Assembly: GCF_001514195.1 (NCBI RefSeq)
Contig: NZ_KQ948736.1
Coordinates: 935,328 to 999,327, forward strand
DNA: 64,000 nucleotides
Source: Streptomyces griseorubiginosus
Lineage (GTDB): Bacteria > Actinomycetota > Actinomycetes > Streptomycetales > Streptomycetaceae
Direction of reading: 5' to 3'
Shown: in pieces, positions 8,902 through 17,131 of the stretch
How the letters are laid out: each line of letters opens with the position of its first letter
Position numbering within the stretch: the stretch's first letter is position 1
Translations under genes and position numbers: made by a program
The notes under the pieces: model-generated
What the model was told of the DNA's origin: nothing
What the model saw: only the letters and a program-made list of their open reading frames with translations
Databases searched by the model: none

Positions 8902-9178
8902 GCGGCTTCGGGCACCCTGGGGTCTGTCGGTGGCGGCGGGGCCGGGCGCCCTGGGTCTTTCGGCGGCGGCGAGACCGGGCACCCTGGGTCTTTCGGCGGC
9001 GGCGAGGCGGGGGACCACAGACCCCCCCGATGGCGTCGGGGCCGGGCACCAGACCCCCGGATGGCGTCGAAGCCCGGCATCAGACCCCCCGGTGGCGTCG
9101 AAGCCCGGCACCAGACCCCCCGATGGCATCGCGGCCCGGCACCAGACCCCCCGGTAGCGTCGAAGCCGGGCACCCCGA
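8902..9178. repeat. Two consecutive tandem-repeat families of about 33 nt after the lacI gene
   Basis: From the nucleotide after the LacI stop, about three units built on GGGCACCCTGGGTCTTTCGG are followed by about five units built on GGCACCAGACCCCCCGGTGG and GCGTCGAAGCC. The families share the GGGCACC start and unit length, so one may derive from the other. Nothing in the array looks coding. Confidence 0.82.
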
Positions 9179-9580
9179 GTCCCCGTCGGCGGCCTGGCGT
9201 GCGTTCGCCGGCTGCCGTCGGAGCGGGCGAAGACGGCGTCCGCCGCGACCGGGCCGCCTGGCCCGAGGCGACCCGCAGCCCTCCCCGGCGGGCCGTGCGC
9301 ATCCGGCGCGCGGGACGGGCCGTGCGATCGCGGACAGGCCGCGCGCGAGGAGGCGGGGGGCCGTCGGCCGGGGCGGCCCTGGCCGACGTCCGGGCCGCCC
9401 CGGCCATGCCGCGGGTTCGTGCGCGTGCGCCCCTGGTCGTGGGCCTGTGCGCGTCGGAATCGTTCAGCTTCGGTCATCCGTGGGCGAGGGGAACTGGCCG
9501 GGGCGGACGGGCGTCGAACGATGCGGCGGGGAGGGGCCGCCGTCCCGGTCAGGGCGGCGGCGAGCACTTGGGGGACGACC
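9179..9580. other. Intergenic stretch without recognisable features
   Basis: About 400 nt of high-GC sequence between the repeat array and the HTH gene. Short open frames cross it, but none has a plausible ribosome site or protein-like composition. It presumably holds the HTH gene's promoter; no clear -10/-35 pair was identified. Confidence 0.5.
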
Positions 9581-10033
9581 ATGACGCGCTGGCGGCCGCT
9601 GCCCGACGCACTGCCGAGGGAGGCCCGGCATCTCGTCGAGCAGCTGCGGCAGCTCAAGGACCGCACGGATCTGAGCCTCGCGGAACTCGCCCGGCGCACC
9701 GCGTACAGCAAGTCGTCCTGGCAGCGGTACCTCAGCGGGGCCAAGCAGCCGCCGCGCGGTGCGGTGCGGGCGCTGTGCCGGGTGGCGGGCGCGGACCAGG
9801 CCCGGCTCCTCGCGCTGTGGGAACTGGCCGACCCGGTCTGGCCGTACGGCCCGGTGGGCCCTCCGGTGCCGCCGCGGATCCCGGCGGAAGGGGTGCCCGC
9901 GTCGGAGGCCGTGGCGGCGGCCGTCCCCGGTCCGCAGCACCGGCGGTGGCGGGCGGCGGCGCTGGTGGCGTTCGCGGTGATCGTGCTGCTGGTGGCGGGG
10001 GTGCTGTGGGCGTGGCCGTCGGGGAGCGAGTGA
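9581..10033 (+). CDS. Membrane-anchored XRE-type helix-turn-helix protein
   Basis: 150 residues. A Cro/C1-type HTH occupies about residues 20-65 (LSLAELARRTAYSKSSWQRY, then LSGAKQPPRGAVRALCRVAG), followed by a Pro-rich linker and one C-terminal membrane helix (ALVAFAVIVLLVAGVLWAW). Start ATG 9581 follows GGGGGA; upstream in-frame starts lack one. The HTH with a single-helix anchor suggests a membrane-tethered regulator. It converges, 34 nt apart, on a secreted peptidoglycan-binding-like protein, so a cell-envelope role is plausible but unproven. Confidence 0.78.
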   Translation: MTRWRPLPDALPREARHLVEQLRQLKDRTDLSLAELARRTAYSKSSWQRYLSGAKQPPRGAVRALCRVAGADQARLLALWELADPVWPYGPVGPPVPPRIPAEGVPASEAVAAAVPGPQHRRWRAAALVAFAVIVLLVAGVLWAWPSGSE

Positions 10034-10067
10034 CGGTACGGCCGCCCCCGCTCCCGCGCCGACAGGG

Positions 10068-10607
10068 TCAGCCGACCTGGTCGTAGTAGGCGTTGCGCCA
10101 GCTCCCCGTGCCCTTGAGCTTCACCCGGTACTTGCCGCCGACCCGCTTGAAGTCGACGTCCCGTTTGTCGCCGTCGTAGCGGACGGTGCCGCCCGAGAAG
10201 GGGCCGTGCAGCCACTGCTGGGCGAACTCCCAGCTCTGGTCGGTGACCACGCCGTCGTTGTCGGTGAGGCCGTAGCGCTCCTGCCACCACTGGGTGGCCG
10301 ACTCGGTCTCCGGGCCGAAGGAACCGTCGATCCGGTTCTTGGCGAAGTTGTGCCAGTCCCCGTCGTCGTCCTGCCACTTGGCGCCGTCCGCGTACAGGAC
10401 GGACTGCCACAGCGCGGTGGCGTTGCCGACGGCGTGGTCGTCGACGCCCAGGTTCTCCTCGTCCTGGAAGTCGTCGCTGACGACTCCGCTGCCGTCGATC
10501 CCGTAGTACGGGGCCGCCTCCGCCGCCGGCGCCACGGCGAGGCCGATGGTCCCGGCGCCCAGCAACACGGCCGTCACCGTCGCGGCGGCCCGCTTGCGCA
10601 TGCTCAT
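10068..10607 (-). CDS. Secreted peptidoglycan-binding-like protein
   Basis: 179 residues beginning with a Sec signal peptide (basic MSMRKR start, hydrophobic core, cleavage probably after AEAA near residue 32). The mature part holds a degenerate PG_binding_1-like motif: ALWQSVLYADG, then IDGSFGPETESATQWWQERY, then VTDQSWEFAQQWL. A basic 40-residue C-terminal tail follows. No catalytic domain is seen. Start ATG 10607 follows GGGAG. The convergent neighbour is the membrane HTH protein. Confidence 0.78.
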   Translation of the reverse strand: MSMRKRAAATVTAVLLGAGTIGLAVAPAAEAAPYYGIDGSGVVSDDFQDEENLGVDDHAVGNATALWQSVLYADGAKWQDDDGDWHNFAKNRIDGSFGPETESATQWWQERYGLTDNDGVVTDQSWEFAQQWLHGPFSGGTVRYDGDKRDVDFKRVGGKYRVKLKGTGSWRNAYYDQVG

Positions 10608-10920
10608 GGATGTCTCCCTTTCCGAACCGCCGTGGTTCCCCCCGTGGTTCCCCCTGGGGCGGTTCGCTTCGCTCGGCACGGCACAGCGTCACAGGGCTGA
10701 GGTGCGCACGGCGAGAGCCGCTCGCGTCCCCGGTCCGGCGGGGGACGGTCCGCCCGGTGTACGGCGGCGTGGTCCGGGAGTGCGGGACGTACGGGGACCT
10801 GCCGGGACGGGATGGGACGGGTTCGGGATGGGACTTCGGCACCCTGCCCGGAGGCCATGGCCCGAGCACGGGCCGCCGTGGGTGTTCCTCCCGCGGTCCC
10901 AGGTGCGTAGCCTCGGCGCG
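10608..10920. other. Divergent promoter region between the secreted protein and VOC gene
   Basis: 313 nt with no gene. Next to the secreted-protein start is a direct duplication of GTGGTTCCCCC. At the other end, TAGCCT (10908-10913) is followed after 7 nt by the GTG start of the VOC gene. Confidence 0.5.
10908..10913 (+). promoter_or_regulatory. -10-like TAGCCT, 7 nt before GTG (leaderless type)
   Basis: TAGCCT fits the actinomycete TANNNT -10 pattern. The distance to GTG 10921 leaves no room for a 5' leader, so a leaderless mRNA is predicted. The -35 is weak. Confidence 0.5.
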
Positions 10921-11553
10921 GTGAACGCGATTCCGGCAGGCCTCGACCATCTGGTCCTCGCGACCCCCGACCTGGCGGCGACGGTCGCCGACTTCACCCG
11001 GCGCACCGGTGTCGTGCCCGCCCCCGGCGGGGTGCATGTCGGTCGCGGCACCCGCAACCACCTGGTGGCGCTGGGCGGCACGGCCTATCTGGAGATCGTC
11101 GGGCCGGACCCGGAGCAGCCGGAGCCCACGGGGCCCCGCCCCTTCACCGTGGACACGCTGCCCGCCGCCCGCACGCTCACCTGGGCGATCAGCCCGCCCG
11201 ACCTGGACGCGGCGGTGGCCGCCGCCCGGTCCCGCGGCTACGACCCCGGGGAGATCCGCCCGATGAGCCGCCGCCGCCCCGACGGCACCCTCCTGAAGTG
11301 GCGCCTCACGGACGGCGACACCCAGCACCCCTCCGGCCTGGTCCCGTTCCTCATCGACTGGGGCGCCTCCCCGCACCCCACGGCCGCGGGCCTGCCCGGC
11401 ACACCCCTGCTCTCCCTCGCGGCGACCCACCCGGCCCCGGACGAGATCCGCCCTCTCCTCGCCGCCGTAGGCACCGACCTGCGCCTGTCCGAGGGCCCGG
11501 TGGGTCTCTCCTTCACGGTGGACACCCCGCGCGGCCCGGTGAGCTTCGGATGA
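10921..11553 (+). CDS. VOC-superfamily (glyoxalase-like) protein
   Basis: 210 residues. The N-terminal GLDHLVLATPDLAATVADF and GRGTRNHLVALGGTAYLEIV are the first half of a vicinal-oxygen-chelate fold with His and Glu in metal-ligand positions; the C-terminal half (GTPLLSLAATHPAPDEIRPL) resembles the second repeat of glyoxalase-like proteins of this size. GTG start chosen because it begins the conserved domain and lies 7 nt after a -10-like hexamer. Reaction unknown. It precedes a second, shorter VOC gene by 52 nt. Confidence 0.8.
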   Translation: MNAIPAGLDHLVLATPDLAATVADFTRRTGVVPAPGGVHVGRGTRNHLVALGGTAYLEIVGPDPEQPEPTGPRPFTVDTLPAARTLTWAISPPDLDAAVAAARSRGYDPGEIRPMSRRRPDGTLLKWRLTDGDTQHPSGLVPFLIDWGASPHPTAAGLPGTPLLSLAATHPAPDEIRPLLAAVGTDLRLSEGPVGLSFTVDTPRGPVSFG

Positions 11554-11593
11554 CGTGTCCGATTCCTTCAAGACCACTCCCGGCAGCGCCGCC

Positions 11594-11599
11594 TACCGT
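11594..11599 (+). promoter_or_regulatory. -10-like TACCGT, 6 nt before ATG (leaderless type)
   Basis: TACCGT followed after 6 nt by ATG 11606, leaving no leader. Suggests that the second VOC gene has its own promoter despite being only 52 nt from the first. Confidence 0.5.
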
Positions 11600-11605
11600 G
11601 CCGGT

Positions 11606-12007
11606 ATGACTCCACGATTCGACGCCATCGGCCTGGTGGCCTCCGACATGGCCGCGTCCGTCGCCTTCTACCGGCGGCTCGGTCTGCCGTTCCCCGAAGG
11701 CGCCGAGACCCAGCCGCACGCCGAGGCCGAACTCCCGGGCGGGATGCGGCTGATGCTCGACACCGAGGACACGGTCCGCTCCTTCCACCCCGGCTGGCGG
11801 GCCCCGGCGGCCGGCAGCCGCACCGCCCTCGCCCTGCGCTGCGACAGCCCCGCCGAGGTCGACGCCGTGTACGAGCGGCTGGTGGGCGAGGGAGCCCACG
11901 GGGAGCTCAAGCCGTGGGACGCGGTGTGGGGCCAGCGGTACGCGTCCCTGCACGACCCCGACGGCAACGGCGTCGACCTGTACGCCCCGCTACCCGGCGG
12001 CGAGTAG
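11606..12007 (+). CDS. VOC-family (glyoxalase/bleomycin-resistance fold) protein
   Basis: 133 residues, one VOC domain: FDAIGLVASDMAASVAFYRR at the start and ASLHDPDGNGVDLYAP at the end, the typical last strand with its metal-ligand region. Start ATG 11606 begins the domain; a longer reading from 11555 adds non-conserved residues. The last 18 nt overlap the 3' end of the convergent AraC gene, so both C termini are encoded on opposite strands of the same DNA. Substrate unknown; relatives range from lactoylglutathione lyases to drug-binding proteins. Confidence 0.82.
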   Translation: MTPRFDAIGLVASDMAASVAFYRRLGLPFPEGAETQPHAEAELPGGMRLMLDTEDTVRSFHPGWRAPAAGSRTALALRCDSPAEVDAVYERLVGEGAHGELKPWDAVWGQRYASLHDPDGNGVDLYAPLPGGE

Positions 12008-12655
12008 CCGCGTCAGCGGCACGCCGGTCAACTCCCTGACGTCCCGGGCGAGATGAGCCTGGTCGGCGAAGCCGCACCGGACCGCCGTCTCCGCGTACGG
12101 CACGCCGGCCCGGGCCAGCGCGAGCGCCCGCTGGAGCCGCAGGATCCGGGCCAGCGTCTTCGGGCCGTACCCGAAGGCGACGAGGGACCTGCGGTGCAAC
12201 TGCCGTGTCCCGAGCCCGAGTTCATCGGCGGTCACGCCCACCGGCCGGCCCGCGTCGAGGGAGGCCACCAGGGCGCGCAGGACGGGGTCGGCGGGGGCGG
12301 CGCGTTCCAGCGCGATGTCCTCGAGCGCGGTGGCCGGGTCGGCCGCCCCGGCGACACGGCTCCGCAGCCGCCGCACGTTGGAGGCGGGCCACAGGTCGGC
12401 CAACTCGACCCGGCGGTCCAGCAGTTCGTGCGCGGGCACACCGAGGAAGGCGGGTGCGGAGCCGGGGTGGAAACGCAGGCCGACCCACGTGCTGGGGGCG
12501 CCTGCGGTGACGTACGCCCGGGTGTCGGGGCCTGCGACCAGCAGCCGCCCCTCGTTCCAGAGCAGGTCCATGCACCCGTCGGGCAGAACGCGTCCGGCGC
12601 CGTCACCGGTCCACAGGACGGCACCGGCGAGCCTGGACGCCCGTTCCGTGTACAC
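11990..12655 (-). CDS. AraC-family regulator with DUF6597-like N-terminal domain
   Basis: 221 residues. The N terminus (LPDGCMDLLWNEGRLLVAGP and VGLRFHPGSAPAFLGVPAHE) is the sensor found in short AraC proteins. The C-terminal HTH pair has LGLGTRQLHRRSLVAFGYGP, then YAETAVRCGFADQAHLARDV. GTG start 12655 is 6 nt from a -10-like TAGCCT, pointing to a leaderless transcript. It overlaps the VOC gene 3' end by 18 nt. A second AraC gene lies immediately upstream on the same strand with its own promoter. Confidence 0.84.
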   Translation of the reverse strand: MYTERASRLAGAVLWTGDGAGRVLPDGCMDLLWNEGRLLVAGPDTRAYVTAGAPSTWVGLRFHPGSAPAFLGVPAHELLDRRVELADLWPASNVRRLRSRVAGAADPATALEDIALERAAPADPVLRALVASLDAGRPVGVTADELGLGTRQLHRRSLVAFGYGPKTLARILRLQRALALARAGVPYAETAVRCGFADQAHLARDVRELTGVPLTRLLAAG

Positions 12656-12661
12656 CCATCC

Positions 12662-12667
12662 AGGCTA
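12662..12667 (-). promoter_or_regulatory. -10-like TAGCCT, 6 nt before GTG (leaderless type)
   Basis: On the minus strand TAGCCT precedes GTG 12655 by 6 nt. The hexamer overlaps the last codons of the upstream AraC gene, whose stop is at 12665-12667, so two adjacent same-strand regulators may be separately transcribed. Confidence 0.48.
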
Positions 12668-13615
12668 GGACGTCCGGGCGCCGACCGCCCGCGCCCGGAA
12701 CTCCTGCGGACTGACCCCGTACCCCCTCTTGAACGCACTGGACAGAGCGAACGCGCTTCCGTATCCGACCTGCCGGGCGATCGCCTCCAACGTCGCGGGC
12801 CCCTCCCGCAACCGGTCCGCGGCCAACGCCAGCCGCCACCCCGTCAGGTACGCCATCACCGGCTCCCCCACGCGTTCCGTGAACCGCCGGGCCAGCGCCG
12901 CCCGGGAGACCCCCGCCTTGGCGGCGAGGGACGCCACCGTCCACGGATGGGCCGGATCGTCCTGCATCAGCCGCAGCACCCGCCCGACCACCGGGTCGGC
13001 GAGCGCCGCGTACCAGGCGGGCGCCTCCGCCTCGGGCCGGGAGAACCAGGCCCGCAGCGCGGCGATCACCAGCAGGTCGAGCATCCGGTCCAGGACGACC
13101 TCCTGGCCGGGTTCGTCGCGCACGATCTCCGCCATGAGGAGCGGGGTCAGCGGGCACTGCCACACGTCGGTGGTCAGCGACAGCAGCGGCGGCAGGGCGT
13201 CCAGGAGACGCTTGCTGATCTCGCCGTCCATCAGGTACGTCCCGATGAGCAGCACCGTCCCGCCGTCGAGCCGGTCGCCCCAGCTGCGGACACCTAGGTC
13301 CATCGAGCCGTTCAGGGTCCCCCCGTCGGGGTGGCGGCACTCGGCGCCGGGCAGGATCAGCGCCTGCGGGGCGGTGTCCGGGGCGTCGGCGCAGGTGTAG
13401 GGGGCGGGTCCGCGGGCGATGGCGAGGTCGCCGGGGCGCAGTCGGACGCTCTCCCCCGTGTCGGGCAGGACGACGGCCTCCCCGCGGACCATCAGCATCA
13501 CCGTCAGCGGCGCCCGGTCCTCCACCCGCACCGCCCAGGGCGGGTCGAAACACGCCCGGATCATGAAAGCGCCACGCGCCCGCGGTCCTTCCAGCAGGCC
13601 TGCCAGAGCGTCCAT
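12665..13615 (-). CDS. AraC-family transcriptional regulator (cupin sensor)
   Basis: 316 residues. The N-terminal cupin-type AraC_binding domain (LTVMLMVRGEAVVLPDTGES, then LRPGDLAIARGPAPYTCAD) precedes a C-terminal double HTH (TVASLAAKAGVSRAALARRF and LEAIARQVGYGSAFALSSAF, ending GVSPQEFRARA). ATG 13615 is 6 nt downstream of TACGCT; longer in-frame readings lack support. The target is unknown; the divergent upstream side holds no close gene. Confidence 0.87.
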   Translation of the reverse strand: MDALAGLLEGPRARGAFMIRACFDPPWAVRVEDRAPLTVMLMVRGEAVVLPDTGESVRLRPGDLAIARGPAPYTCADAPDTAPQALILPGAECRHPDGGTLNGSMDLGVRSWGDRLDGGTVLLIGTYLMDGEISKRLLDALPPLLSLTTDVWQCPLTPLLMAEIVRDEPGQEVVLDRMLDLLVIAALRAWFSRPEAEAPAWYAALADPVVGRVLRLMQDDPAHPWTVASLAAKAGVSRAALARRFTERVGEPVMAYLTGWRLALAADRLREGPATLEAIARQVGYGSAFALSSAFKRGYGVSPQEFRARAVGARTS

Positions 13616-13621
13616 GGGGCC

Positions 13622-13627
13622 AGCGTA
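13622..13627 (-). promoter_or_regulatory. -10-like TACGCT, 6 nt before ATG (leaderless type)
   Basis: TACGCT on the minus strand, 6 nt before ATG 13615. Same spacing as several other genes in this window. Confidence 0.5.
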
Positions 13628-13746
13628 GACGCGCCCGTACGGGAATGAGCCGTTCAGCGGCGGTCCCCTGCGGGGCACGGGAGTTGACGCGTGGGCCCGG
13701 CCGCGCCCTCAGCGCTCCCCGGCCCGCACCCGACACCGCGCCCCGG

Positions 13747-14892
13747 TCAGGACCCCTCCGGCTTGTGCGGGGGATGCGTCGACTTCACGTGGGTCCGCAG
13801 GCGGGACGTCACGTCCTCCGGCGGCAGGAAGCGGGACCAGCGCTCCGGGAACTCCGAGGGCATGTCGGGGTCGTCCGGGTCGACGTCCGTGTCCCGGACG
13901 CCGGCCGCCGCACGGGCCACGTACTCGGCCACCTGGGCCTCCCGCACCCGCTCGTTCGCGGCGCGCGCCGCCGCCGTCGCCGCGGCCGGCCAGACGCGGT
14001 CGATCGCCGCGTTGACGGCCGCGCCCACCAGGACCGCGAAGGCCGATACGCCGATCCACAGCAGCACGGCGACCGCGGCCGCCAGCGAGCCGTAGATCGT
14101 CGCGCCCTCGATCGTGCTCTGGAGGTAGATCCGGAGCAGGAAGCTGCCCAGGACCCACATCGCGAGGGCCACGAGGGCGCCGGGGACGTCCTCGATCCAC
14201 GGTGAGCGCACCGGGACGGACACGTGGTACAGCGTCGTCAGGAAGGCGACGGACAGGATGATCACCACGGGCCAGTACAGGACCTGTACGACCGTCGCCG
14301 ACCAGGGCACGATCCGCACCACCGCGTCCGGACCGGCCACCATCAGCGGCAGCGCCACCGAGCCGATCAGCAGCGCCGCGATGAACAGCGCGAACGCGAC
14401 CAGCCGGGTCTTGACGATGCCCCGGACGCCGTCGAGGCCGTACATGACGGTGATGGTGTCGATGAAGACGTTGACGGCGCGCGATCCGGACCACAGGGCG
14501 AACAGGAATCCGACGGAGATGACGTCGGGACGGCCGCCCTTCATGACGTCGTCGAGGATCGGCTGCGCGATCTGCCGCACCCCCTTGTCGGACAGGACCG
14601 TGCGCGCCGCGGCCAGGAGGTTGGCCTCCAGGCTGCTGATGCTGTCGGTGCCGGTCCAGTCGTCGACGTAGCCGAGCAGGCCGATGAGGCTGAGCAGCAG
14701 CGGTGGCACCGACAGCAGCGAGAAGAACGCGGCCTCGGCGGCGAGCCCCAGGATGCGGTACTCGATGCACGAGTTGACGGTGTCCTTGAGCAGCAGCCAG
14801 GCGGTCCTGCGCTTGGAGACGTTCCGGTAGAGCGCTCGGGCCCGGTGGAGCCGCCCGGAGGGTTGTTGAGGGGATTCGCTTGCTGCCTGCAC
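13747..14892 (-). CDS. YihY/virulence factor BrkB-family membrane protein
   Basis: 381 residues with about six membrane helices between residues 50 and 310 (AEAAFFSLLSVPPLLLSLIG, LVAFALFIAALLIGSVALPL, VLYWPVVIILSVAFLTTLYH and others) and a charged C-terminal tail rich in Asp/Glu/Pro. The family was once misnamed ribonuclease BN; it is now regarded as inner-membrane proteins of uncertain transport role. GTG start at 14892 lies 6 nt after a TACCTT hexamer. Divergent from the AidB-like gene. Confidence 0.88.
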   Translation of the reverse strand: MQAASESPQQPSGRLHRARALYRNVSKRRTAWLLLKDTVNSCIEYRILGLAAEAAFFSLLSVPPLLLSLIGLLGYVDDWTGTDSISSLEANLLAAARTVLSDKGVRQIAQPILDDVMKGGRPDVISVGFLFALWSGSRAVNVFIDTITVMYGLDGVRGIVKTRLVAFALFIAALLIGSVALPLMVAGPDAVVRIVPWSATVVQVLYWPVVIILSVAFLTTLYHVSVPVRSPWIEDVPGALVALAMWVLGSFLLRIYLQSTIEGATIYGSLAAAVAVLLWIGVSAFAVLVGAAVNAAIDRVWPAAATAAARAANERVREAQVAEYVARAAAGVRDTDVDPDDPDMPSEFPERWSRFLPPEDVTSRLRTHVKSTHPPHKPEGS

Positions 14893-14898
14893 GTCCTA

Positions 14899-14904
14899 AA
14901 GGTA
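14899..14904 (-). promoter_or_regulatory. -10-like TACCTT, 6 nt before GTG (leaderless type)
   Basis: TACCTT on the minus strand, 6 nt before the GTG start of the BrkB-family gene. Confidence 0.5.
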
Positions 14905-15130
14905 TCCGCCAGGAGAGCGTGCACTCATCCCCCGGTCCCGGCGCGGGGCACCCACCGCAGGGCCCTGACCTAGGCTCGAACCGGCCACCGCCGCCCCGCG
15001 AGGTGGTCACTCCAGGCACACACGTCCCCTTGTTCTTTTCGAGGCCCGGCACGCGGCACCCTGGCCCCCGCCCCGGAGACGACCCCGCCCACCCCCGTGT
15101 CCGTCATGTGACCCACCCCGCACCCCGGGG

Positions 15131-15136
15131 TACTTT
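15131..15136 (+). promoter_or_regulatory. -10-like TACTTT, 7 nt before ATG (leaderless type)
   Basis: TACTTT followed after 7 nt by ATG 15144 of the AidB-like gene; among the best TANNNT matches in the window. Confidence 0.55.
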
Positions 15137-15143
15137 CGCAGGC

Positions 15144-16778
15144 ATGGCAGGCACCACGCACACCGTGACCAACCAGCCCCCACCCCTGATCGGCTACGAC
15201 GTCTACGGCGCCGACCTCGCGCTCAAGGAGGCCGTGACGCGGCATCTCGACCCGGACCTGCTCGACGAGGTCGACGGCGAGCTGTCGGCGCTCGGCCGGG
15301 CCTGCGGCTCCGCACAGGTACAGGAGTGGGGTGCCCAGGCCAACGAGAACCCGCCCCGGCTGCGCACCCACGACCGCCACGGCCACCGTGTCGACGAGGT
15401 CGAGTTCCATCCGGCCTGGCACCGCGTGCTCGGCAAGGGCGTCTCCGCGGGCCTGACCGCCGCCTGGGCCCGGCCCGGCGGACACGTACGACGCGCGGCC
15501 GCCTTCCTGCTGTGGACGCAGGTCGACGCGGGCAACTGCTGCCCCCTGTCGATGACCCACGCGGCGGTGCCCGCCCTGCGCACCGACCCCGATCTCGCCG
15601 CCGAGTGGGAGCCCAGACTCACCTCCATGGTCTACGACCGCGAGCTGCGGCCCGCCCACCTCAAGGCGGGGGCGCTGCTCGGGATGGGCATGACGGAGAA
15701 GCAGGGCGGCAGCGACGTCCGGGCGGCCACGACGACCGCCCGCCCCTTGCCCGACGGCGAGACCTACGAGCTCACCGGCCACAAGTGGTTCTGCTCGGCC
15801 CCCATGTCGGACGGTTTCCTGGTCCTCGCCCAGGCCCCCGGCGGACTCACCTGCTTCCTGGTGCCCCGGGTCCTGGAGGACGGCACCCGCAACCCGTTCC
15901 TCCTCCAGCGCCTGAAGGACAAGCTCGGCAACCGCTCCAACGCCTCCGCCGAGGTCGAGTTCGAGGGGACGTGGGCCCGCCGCGTCGGGGACGAGGGCCG
16001 CGGGGTCCGCACCATCATCGAGATGGTCGCGGCGACCCGGCTGGACTGCGCCCTCGGCTCGGCGGGCCTGATGCGCCAGGCCGTGGCCCAGGCGATCCAC
16101 CACTGCACGCACCGCGAGGCCTTCGGCGGCAAGCTCGTCGACAAGCCCCTGATGCGCAACGTCCTGGCCGACCTGGCCGTGGAGTCCGAGGCGGCGACCA
16201 CCCTCGCGCTGCGGGTGGCCGCCGCCTACGACAAGGGCGACGAGCAGGAGCGTGCCTTCCTCAGGATCGCGGTACCGGTGGCGAAGTACTGGATCACCAA
16301 GCGCTGCACACCCCTCGTCACGGAGGCCGCGGAGTGCCTGGGCGGCAACGGCTACGTCGAGGAGTCGGGCCTGCCCCGCCTGGTCCGTGAGTCACCGCTG
16401 AACTCGATCTGGGAGGGCGCCGGCAACGTCCAGGCCCTGGACGTCGTACGGGCCCTGAAGCGCGAACCGCAGGCCCTGAACGCCTACCTGCTGGAGATCG
16501 GCCGCACCCGGGGCGCCGACCACCGCCTGGACGCCGCCGTCAAGAGCCTCTTCACGGAACTGGCCGACCTGGAGGGCATCGAGGGCCGCGCCCGCCACCT
16601 CACCGAACGCCTGGCCCTGGTCCTGCAAGGCTCCCTGCTCGTCCGCCACGCCCCACCGGAGGTGGCCGACGCTTTCTGCGCCGCGCGCCTGGGAGGAGAC
16701 CGTGGAACGTCCTTCGGGACCCTGCCGGCCACTCTCGATCTGGAGAAGGTGGTGGACCGGGCCAGGCCGCAGGCCTGA
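15144..16778 (+). CDS. aidB: AidB-like acyl-CoA dehydrogenase (alkylation-response family)
   Basis: 544 residues, close to the roughly 540 of E. coli AidB and longer than ordinary acyl-CoA dehydrogenases (about 380). Flavin and fold signatures: MGMTEKQGGSDVRAATT, TGHKWFCSAPMSDGFLVLAQ, RLKDKLGNRSNASAEVEFEG, and the C-terminal CLGGNGYVEESGLPRLVRES with WEGAGNVQALDVVRAL. The extra 150 C-terminal residues correspond to AidB's additional helical domain. In E. coli the protein binds FAD and DNA and is induced on alkylation; its physiological reaction remains unclear. It stands alone, followed by an intergenic repeat and a strong terminator. Confidence 0.85.
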   Translation: MAGTTHTVTNQPPPLIGYDVYGADLALKEAVTRHLDPDLLDEVDGELSALGRACGSAQVQEWGAQANENPPRLRTHDRHGHRVDEVEFHPAWHRVLGKGVSAGLTAAWARPGGHVRRAAAFLLWTQVDAGNCCPLSMTHAAVPALRTDPDLAAEWEPRLTSMVYDRELRPAHLKAGALLGMGMTEKQGGSDVRAATTTARPLPDGETYELTGHKWFCSAPMSDGFLVLAQAPGGLTCFLVPRVLEDGTRNPFLLQRLKDKLGNRSNASAEVEFEGTWARRVGDEGRGVRTIIEMVAATRLDCALGSAGLMRQAVAQAIHHCTHREAFGGKLVDKPLMRNVLADLAVESEAATTLALRVAAAYDKGDEQERAFLRIAVPVAKYWITKRCTPLVTEAAECLGGNGYVEESGLPRLVRESPLNSIWEGAGNVQALDVVRALKREPQALNAYLLEIGRTRGADHRLDAAVKSLFTELADLEGIEGRARHLTERLALVLQGSLLVRHAPPEVADAFCAARLGGDRGTSFGTLPATLDLEKVVDRARPQA

Positions 16779-16785
16779 GCCCGAC

Positions 16786-16817
16786 AGGGGCGCGGGGAAC
16801 TGCGCGACCAGCCCCCA
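16786..16817. repeat. Streptomyces-type intergenic repeat, copy 1
   Basis: A stretch beginning AGGGGCGCGGGGAACTGCGC and continuing GACCAGCC recurs, inverted, at 41345-41382. This element is common in intergenic DNA of Streptomyces genomes. It has internal partial dyad symmetry (GCGCGGGG/CTGCGC) and sits 7 nt after the aidB stop. Confidence 0.8.
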
Positions 16818-16882
16818 CCGGCCCGCAGTCGCCCACGCACCCCCCAACCCACCCCCGTAGGCGCCCCGCCCAACCGTCGGAG

Positions 16883-16920
16883 ACGGGGGTGGTGCTGCGC
16901 CGACACGGCACCACCCCCGT
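16883..16920. terminator. Perfect 13-bp terminator hairpin after aidB
   Basis: ACGGGGGTGGTGC (16883-16895) and GCACCACCCCCGT (16908-16920) pair exactly around a 12-nt loop. Located about 105 nt after the aidB stop. The rest of the 353-nt gap (to 17131) holds the intergenic repeat and, near 17000, a short GGTTGCA direct repeat of unknown meaning. Confidence 0.8.
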
Positions 16921-17131
16921 GATGGCCCAGAGGCCGAAAAACGCCGCTGCGAGACGACGTCGGATCAAGTTTCAACCAGGCCGGGACGCACCACCAGGGT
17001 TGCAGGGGGTTGCAACTTCCTGGTGACTGTGGCCGGACCGCCCTCCTGCCCTCGACACGAGCGGCACTATTGGACGGACAGTCAAGACAGCCGGCCACCA
17101 CGCACAGCCACGACGGACGGAGGGCGGACCC

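Noticed and set aside
8239..11577. Minus-strand open frame of more than 1,100 codons across lacI, HTH and VOC genes
   Set aside because: It crosses genes on both strands in other frames and only reads low-complexity sequence; no ribosome site or recognisable domain.
16981..17131. Direct GGTTGCA repeats as a regulator binding site for the GAF gene
   Set aside because: Only two short copies and no promoter elements in a fixed relation; too weak to call.
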